From positions 116,711,523-116,775,522 of the forward strand of contig CM066730.1 of assembly GCA_033961575.1 (NCBI GenBank): a stretch of DNA of 64,000 nucleotides, in the 5' to 3' direction. The translations under genes and the position numbers were made by a program. The notes beneath the pieces were generated by a model. The model worked only from the letters and a program-made list of their open reading frames with translations. It did no database searches and was not told where the DNA came from. The stretch comes from Aselliscus stoliczkanus. Its lineage: Eukaryota > Chordata > Mammalia > Chiroptera > Hipposideridae. Positions 12,601 through 21,600 of this stretch are shown one piece after another. Numbering within the stretch: position 1 is the stretch's first letter; every line of letters begins with the position of its first letter.

Positions 12601-15600
12601 CTGGCTCTAAGGCTTCGAGACAAGTGGTCCTGTCTCCATTTCCCATCATGTTCCCTATCCCATCGTTGTTCTGGAAGGTGCTCAGATAATGTTGCTTGAA
12701 TTTTACTATTATAGCTGCCATTCTCGATTGTTATGTGCCCAAGTTCTTTAAGTCTCTTGCTAGTTAACCCTCCCAGTAACCCTATGGGGAAATACTATCT
12801 TTTTACAGAAAACAGAGATCTCAATATGTTAGAAAATTTTCCTGAAGCTACACAGCTAGTAAATGGCAAAGATAGGACTCACACCCAGGTCCTCCTGACT
12901 CCAATACCCGTGCTTTGACCAATAACCAATACCCAGTAGGGCTTTTCTTGGTATTGTCTAAAACAGACTACAAAAGGACATTAGTTTGACCCAAGAATGG
13001 ATCAACTATGAGAAGAGAGCCACGCAATCAGTCTTATTTCTCTCAATTGTGTTAGGGTTACTGTGTAGAAATGGTGCTATTTGCTTTGTGATCTGACTGC
13101 ACTTTCATACATTCAATTCTGTCCTTTTAAAGGATTCAAGTGAGATTGGGATGCTCTCAACCAGCATGGCCCAATAAAAATATAACGAGAGCTACAAATG
13201 AGAGCCACATATGGACTTTAAAATTTTCTAGTAGCCACACTTAAAAAGTTAAAACAAACAAGCAAACAAAACGGATCAAATTGATTTTAATTATATATTT
13301 TATTTAGCCCAGTATATCCAAAATATTATTTCAGTATGTACTCAGTAACACTGAAATATTTTACACTTTACATTTTATTTTTTTTTTTGGTACTATGTTT
13401 TCAAATCTGGTATATATTTTATCCTGACAGCACATCTCAATTTGGACTAGCTATATATCAGGGGCTCAGTAGTCACATGTGGCTGTGGCTACCATATTGG
13501 ATGTTGTACCTCTTGCCTTGTTTCTCTAACTCCATGTCAGCCTTCCATTTCTCCCCCAGAGTAGCAGAGGGATAAAAGGGCTGTTTCTAGAGCTTCCTAG
13601 CAGGTCTGTTTATGGGATCTATCTCCCATCTCTAGCCAGGCTGACAAACTGGGGAAATGCATAGAGAAATTAATTCAGCGAATACGCTCGTCAGTGAAGG
13701 GAGAAAACCTTCAGTCTGGTTCAGGACTCTTGTGTGTTTTTCCACATTGCCTTTCCTTTGAATCTGAAGTTAGAAATGTTTATTTCTTCCTGCCTTCCTC
13801 CCCCAAAATTAATCCAGACTGATTAAATGTCAAAATGTTCAGGTTCCACCAGTATCTGTTGAATCAGAAGACCTTCAATATTACTTGAAGCCTTCAAAAG
13901 CTGGGCAGCCCAGCAAGCATTTTCTAGGATGGAGAATCACAGCAACCTTGGGTGTACATGCTAGCTCTTTCTTTAAACAAAATTAAACCACTCTAAAGAA
14001 GAGCTATCAGGAAAACTAGAGTTTGGCATTGCTGTTTGGCAATAGGACTCTGCATTTGAGCTTCCCGTTTTCCTGGGAGATCTTGGATTTCAGTGGTTCA
14101 ACTGAAAGAGAGTAAAGATATGAGAAGTGTCCTGCCGATGCTGATTTCAGCATTAATGGACTTGGGCACAGAACCCTTTCAAAATGTCTGGACACAGAGG
14201 GCTAGAGACCGTTGATGTTTAATAATTCAAGATGAGTTTTGGAAGAGCATTACTCTAATGTGGGCTTTTACATTTCCAGAGGACTTTTTTGCTGTGAGGA
14301 CTAAGTCATGGTCTTGCCTTGTCCCCATTTTACAAATGAGAAGACCAAGGCACTGAAAAATTGTTGGACTTTGCTGACATGGATACAAGTTTGGCAGAAC
14401 TTGTAGTATGTCTTCATGCTTTCAAGTCCTCTAGTTTTAGCCAAACACCTCTCTTATTCAAAAGGACCGTTAGCCAGCTAAAACATTGTACCAGAATGTT
14501 GCATGAGGTTCTTAGCACCAGCTCTTGAAGCAAAATGTTTATGTCATTCTCTGACATAAGCCATTGCAAGTTTCGTTTTCATTCAAATAAAAGTCCTTTC
14601 TGGCTTGATCATGAAATATCATGAGTGAAACATGCTTGGGTTCTGACTGTGGCACTGTAGACTTGATGGGGATTCTTTGTGGAAATCCCCCTTTAATATT
14701 TATTCAGTGCCTGCTGTACACCAAGCATTGTCAGGCTCTTCAAGACTGAGTTCTTGGAGGGCCGTGACTGTGGCTTATCACTCTTTGCATTCCCCGCATT
14801 CAGTATGGTGCACAGAACATGGTAGGGACCCAACAAGTTTGTTGAATGAACAAGAAAGAAAGATAGAAGTACCTGCTTTTTAGGGGTTTATGAGCTCGTG
14901 GGAACCAGAGCAACTCCTTATGAATGCAGTCCTTCTAGATTGGAAGCACTTTAGGGCTTTTATTCTCCTTACCTTGGCTATTTTTAGTGTCCACTTCTAC
15001 CATGGAGTTTGGCCACGGAAACTGACCCTTGTTCACAGCTACTTTTGTGGCACAGAATGACAGGGTATGTATCAGTCATTTACCTTATCGGGCCGCTGTT
15101 TTAACTGTTTGGTGGGTTAAAGTAAATCTCACCTGCGTAGGGGAGAGGTCAGTATAAGGATTGTGAAGAAAGTTAATGTTGAGACAGGTATTGTGTCTAC
15201 TGATACTAGGCCACTGCACAGAAAGCTAAGGAATGAACTGACTATGTACTGACCAACAGGCTATTTGTGGTTCTGAAACCTGAAGCATAGGCTGTTATAG
15301 CTTCTTGAACGTAAAGAAAGGAACTGGCCAGATTCCAAAAGAAACTATGAGAAGTATGAATTATGAATGGTGCTGTCAGAGTTATAATTGATGTCCCTAG
15401 AAGCCAGGTTTCACTTCATTGTCTGAAGGCTAGCAGTGGAAATGGAAAATATTTGTGCTGAGAACTGCCTGTCTTTCTGTTAAGTAATCTGAATATTGTT
15501 GTGATTTGCTCAACTGGACATCCCCTCCAGGTCTCTATGGAGCAAATTTAGTAGTTCAGAATTTTTGCTGATGCAGCAAAGGCAGGCATGGTCCCTGCCT

Positions 15601-18600
15601 GGGGTATGTTTGTGTCCTCTGCCTTGGTTACAAACAGAGCAGGGAGGGACAGACACGGTGTTTGCTGTCCAGCTGGGGAATGGAGACGTGTGTTCAAGAC
15701 CAATTAGAAGACCAACCGTTAGCTCACACTGTGCTTCTTCTTACCGATACGGGGAAAGGACTGGTGCTGCCAAGGCAGCCTGTCCTGAGGTAGAGTTTGA
15801 AATAGCCCTTCAACGCTGGCTTAGTTGGACACAGAAGATACCAGATGAAGAGAGCACACTTCATGAAGAAAAGATGGAGAGCTAGGTCTGGTGCTGTGGA
15901 AGGAGAAAAGCACACGGTAACATTGACAATGAGGAGATGAAAGTTTTTGCTGAGGAAGGAGGAACTTTTCCCAGCCTTCTTGGTTTGGATTTTTACTTTG
16001 CATCCAGACTTTGTATATTCTCAAACAAGAGAAATGACCAGATGGCTGTATTCTGTGAAGTTTAGAATTTACTCCAGCTTGGACTGGAAGATGAAGAGGT
16101 TGGAGTAAAGAAGGCTTCCTTGGCGATTTCTATCATAACCTCGCTATAGGTGGCCTGTATGACATCAGAGTGGAGTAGAAAGACTGGGTCAGAGAAACAT
16201 CAGAGGAGCAGACAGACCTTAGAAGACTGAAGAGAGCGGGGAGATTAATTAATTCAACACACATTCTTAAGTAGTTGATGTAAATGTTTCTTTGATAGGA
16301 GACTGAAATCACTGAGGGAAATAGGGAAATTTGGAAGGAAAGCCCCTTTTCTGGGTAAAGATAGTAAGAAGTTTTGTTGCATGTGAAGCAGTACCACACT
16401 GCCAAGTGGCGATGTCCCATAGACAGACATTTATCAGGGAGTTGGCTGTCCCCAAAGTCACAATGACTTAATGGACATACAGCCCCCACTGCTAAGGACA
16501 GAATTTGGGTCAAAACTCTACAGTCGCTTGTTCCGTGTTTCTGAAAACTGTATCATCTTTTGCCTATCAGGTCATTATTGTTCCTTAGATAGAAGCTTTT
16601 CACATTAATATAATGTTAATCTAGAGATGTTAGTTTATTAAGCACCTGCTGTTTGTTTTTTAGCCCATGCGGCAGGAGTTGGTCAGCCACTTAGGCCAGG
16701 ATGGCTGGCTGCAGGATTCCAGCGGTATTCTATCTCATGTCAGCATTTCTACCTGGCACCTCAAACCCACCTTGTCTAAAACTAGGTTCATCAGAAGTCC
16801 CTTTCCCTCCCAGACTTAGTTTCTCTTCAGTTCCCTCCTTTTCCAGTCTCACTTGGACTCCTTGAAAGCCTGGGTTCCTGCACTCACCCCTCCCGGGCGT
16901 CCCTGCCCCTGGGCTTTTTCCATTCTACATGCCATGGTAACCCTTTAGAAACATCCAGGCATGTCACTCTTCTGGTTCAAATTTTTTACTAGTTTCCGGT
17001 TATGGCCTCTATTCGTTTGAAGTACGTGGAAAACCAAATGAGGCCCTTTGCAGTGTGGCACAGACACGTGTCTCCAGCCACTTCATAGGCTCAGCAGTGT
17101 ATTTCCCCTTATTCAGTGAGCCAATCCTTCCCTTTTCCTCTCACTGGTCAACTACTCAGAGTTCAGGCCCTGATTCTGAGGGTCACTTTTCTTATACAGC
17201 CCACCCCAGCTCTCCCATGCGATGTTATAATAAATCTTGGTCGTGGCCTGTCCATTGTTAGCTTGGGAACCCCTGGAAGGCATTAGACATGATCATTCAT
17301 CCTTCGACATGTTCCCACTCCTGACTATTTTTAGTTTTTAATATGCTAACATTACCAGGACCCATGGTTGGAGAGGCTACAGTGAAACCGTTCACTTAGC
17401 AAAATTTTCTTAAACCATACTATGTCTCAGGCACTTCCGTCTTTGCTGACTGTAGAATATAATTGTTGCAGTTCTTTCAGAAAGCAGCTTGGCACATTGT
17501 AGCCTTAAAAATGTTCATTGCTTAGGCCCAATAACAGGGGGAAAAAAAACTATGCTTAGCAAGGTTTATTACATTGTTCTTTATAATAGCAAACATTATT
17601 GGGATGTCCACTGACAGAGAAATAGTTAAATTTGACATTTTTAAGGAATGATCTTGTTTTATAATGAATGTTCTCTGAATGTGAATACCATAATACGATG
17701 TTAAGTAGGAAAAAAAAAAATCAGAATCCGAAATTGTTAGCTGATATGATGACAAATCTATCAAGAATGCATAGGAAAAGACTGAGGGAAATGTCAAAAG
17801 ATTGTGAGTGCAGAGGAGAATTTTGAGTCAAGTTTTCCTACATGTGGTATTCCAGCTGTCTTAAAATGAATGTTACTCATAATAATAATGACAACAACAG
17901 CTTCAACAAAACAAGCTAACTAGACACTTCTCTGCTTTTTTTGGATGCTGTGTCTCCAAAACTAATATTGGTTTCCCCCCTTCAGTTTGTGGCCCTGAAT
18001 ACAGTTTCTGAGTGCCTCTTTTCTCTGGTCAACGGTGACGACATGTTTGCAACCTTTGCTCAAATCCAGCAGAAGAGCATCATGGTGTGGCTGTTCAGCC
18101 GCCTCTATTTATATTCCTTCATCAGTCTTTTTATATATATGATTCTCAGCCTTTTCATCGCACTTATTACAGATTCTTACGACACCATTAAGGTAAGGAA
18201 TCATCAATATTGTCTGCCCAAAAACACCCCTGCAAATTCTATATTGATTGGAACATGGGAAAATACCACATGTTTGCTCACTTAATAATACTATTTTACT
18301 TGAAGTTGGAGGTTTTGTAGAAAAGAAACTTGTTGGATGTTAGAGGTTAATTTTAAGTATGCATTTGGGACACTGTCGCTATCACCCAGATCAGGGTGGA
18401 TTGGTTTGCAGGTGTGTGGGAAAGAGACAGGCTGAGTTTGGTGAATCACGTAGTTGGGCTGTTGGTCTCAGCAATGGCAGGGAACCTGCCCATCCTGGAA
18501 CTTAGGCTTTGGGTGGCAAGGTGCAGTGGTAAGGGGCGACCACCACAGTAACAACCGTCCAGATATTGCTGTGCACTGGATGATAGGTGCAGGTTTCCTT

Positions 18601-21600
18601 TAAATTATGAAAGCTAAGGCTTGTGCGGCTGTTTAGCTTCCTATCTTCCCAATGCACAGACATACCCACTCAAACCTATTTGCGCACAATACATACTGTA
18701 CATATTAATAAAGGAGAAGAAAATAAAAACCCCAAGCCAACAACCTGGGACTTTGACCCCTCCCTGCTTTTGATGGCATTGGATCATGGGAGACAGGGAA
18801 GAGGGAGAAGGGGAAGCAGGGGGACAGGACCCTGGAGGTGGCAGGAATTCACTGAGAAGCGAACTGTAAAAGAGACCCAGGCTTTCCACGGCAGTTTTGC
18901 TCACGTCTTCTGACTGACACCTGCTGGTCACCTGGAACGAGAAAAATCAGGGTTCTGCATCCTTTCCATCTGGGTCCGTTTAACTCATTTGTAGCTTGAA
19001 GGAAACTCTGCTGCCTCGGGTGGTGGTCTGAGATGGTCATGCTCAGAAACTCCTGTTTCAGGGCCAGGGTCTGAGCAACCAGGGGGGCTGCGTCTGTGTC
19101 GTGGGATGTTGTCCTCTTCTGGAACCTTCTCACACTAACTCAGAAGAAGCTAATCCATTGGAAATTCTCCTGAGCACTTGGTTTTCATGCGTGAAGATTC
19201 GTTTTCATGTGGGAATGGGTGGTTGGCTCTAGTAGCAGAGCTAGGCATATAGAGAGAATTGCTCCACAGTTCTGCCCTGTGGGTTCTTGTCTTAGATGTG
19301 GCAGTGTCCCTGTGAGTGCACCAAGCCTAAGTGACATGGTAGATGACCTCACTAAGCCTGAGGGGCAGGGTCTCAGGGTCTTTGGGTTCACTTGAAAGAA
19401 CCTACTGCTTTCTGCCCCACTAAGTGACCATCTTCCATAAAAGTAGAGGAAATAAAGATTACTTCGTGGGCAGACTTGACATTGGCAGTGAGTGGAAGGG
19501 AAGGGCTTACCTGATCTTGCATTAGCATTAAAACTTTAGACTTTTGACTATTCCCTTTAGCCTCCTTATCAACACACCCCTCCCCTACCTCACCCTGGCT
19601 TTCTTTCTGGAGCTTTCCTTTGGATTGTTCTCTGTTCTGTGGTGGGCCTGACTTGGCCTTCTGGGACTGACAGATTGATTCATCATTGTTAATATCAGTT
19701 CTTGGATCTGAGCTAGCAATGTGGGAGAATTTTATTTTCACAAAGGTGGGTTTGGTTTGTTGACAAAGGGAGCAAGTTCTCATGCTCCCTAAATAAGGTA
19801 ACAATACTGTGTACTTTTTAAAGAAATACCAACAGAATGGGTTTCCTGAGACGGATCTTCAGGAGTTCCTGAAGGGATGTAGTGGCAGAGAGGGATATCA
19901 GACAGAGCCCTCGGCCTTCCTGTCCAGCATCTGCTGTCTGAGGAGGTCAGTATTGTGTGTCTTCAGGTCTCCATGTTCCTGAGGTGAGCTGCTCTGCTGC
20001 TCTCACAAAGAGGCCTTCCAAGGTGAACACTACCCTCAGAACTCAACGTATTCTGGGAAACAATTCATTTTTTTCATTGCTTTCCTCCCCCTGGAATTGC
20101 CTTGAGAAACAAACTCTTATAAAACAGGATCAAAAGCTCCATGACATGGTTGAATTCTCTTGGAAGTATTATGAGATTAGTATGAGAAGGCATTATGCCC
20201 CTAAAAGTCAGGAGGGAGTACTCTTCAATGGCCAAAGTCAAAGATGAAAGCTCTTATTTTTAGAGGTAGAGCTCTCGGAATGTCAAAGGCCTCTTCCCTC
20301 TTCACAATATGGGGCACAAATAACTTTCCTTGTGCAGAGCAGGAATCCTGCTTGAGAGGAAGCTGTACACGTGCTTGGCTGGAAACGCTCATCAGTAGCC
20401 CTTCATTGACCAACTGTGCTTTGCTCGCTGTTCATCAGGACACAAGAAAGCTGCCTAGGCCTCCACGGCAAAGCCTGCACATAGTGGGTTTGGGGTCCAG
20501 AATGGGGGTCAGTTGAGGATGGTTTTCTTTTTTTTAATTTATTTTTTAATTTTTTAATTTTAATTTTTATTTTTGGGAGGCAGTATCACTGACCCTCATA
20601 TGTGGGACCCGAACCAGGGCCGCTGGCTTCCCAAGCCAGAGCCCAACCACTGCGTCACTCGGCCGGCCAAGGATAGTTTTCTTAATTGTGCCCATGTTTG
20701 TTTTCATCTCTAGTCAGGCCTGGGGTGGGGGGTGTTAAAATATCCCCTACCCATGTTTTTTTGTTTTGTTTTGTTTTTTGCAAAGGATTCTCTAAACCAA
20801 ATTTCTGAAGGAAAATGGGGGAACATAATTGCTGCTTAAAATCACAGGATGTATTTCTTGTTAATCAATTCATACTGCGTCTTGGGATTTGAAATGATGT
20901 GATTGAAGCATTTCCAAAGAATGTCTGGTAAATACGAAATGAGGTCTTCTGAGAAAAGTTAAGTTTTTAAAATCACATTTTATCCTCTCAAAGCATTAAA
21001 TTGTTGCCATGGAAGCTGGAATAAAGGGAAATTAATTTTCTTAATAGGCAGCTGCTTCCTAAGAGGCACCTTGTACAAGGAAAGTCTCTAAGTTGCTTTT
21101 CTACTATGTAGCTGACTGCAAAGCAAAAAAGATCATCTTAGAATATAGTTGTGGATTCTGGAATGTAACCGATAGGTTTTTGGTGTTAGAGTTGTGAGCC
21201 TTGGTTTGCTTCACAAAAAGCCCTAGGAGGTTGTATCGAATGTTTTCTTGTGCAGCCATATGGATTAAGTAAAAGAGTTAAGGGGTGGATTCAGAGATTA
21301 ATTGATAATATTGGGTCTGAGTGTTAGGGAGCAACATGAGCCGACAGTGTGCCCTGCGAGGGGCTAAGGGTTGTTGAGAAGATGCCTGGTACAAAAGGAG
21401 GGTCAAGCTCATCTTTAATGACAGAATTAAATGCAACAGGGGAGTCCACTCCAGGAAATACATGGAAAAATCTAGGATGTTGAAAGTTTGGAAAAAAGAG
21501 AATATCAAAAATAAAAATAGAAACAGCTGTTACCCAAGATGGTCATGGGTACAGTCAGCTAAAACCGTTTTAACTGAATAATCAGATCGAAGCCTAGATC

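Larger units (their letters stand above)
11203..17985 (+). other. MCOLN2: MCOLN2 intron
   Basis: 6783 bp GT-AG intron. It holds MIR-like pieces (11925-12060, 12725-12920), a CTCF-like motif (12535-12548), a hAT-type element (13161-13507) and L2 fragments (14690-14870, 16700-17290). I see nothing recognisable in 13510-14690 and 14880-16690. Confidence 0.85.
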
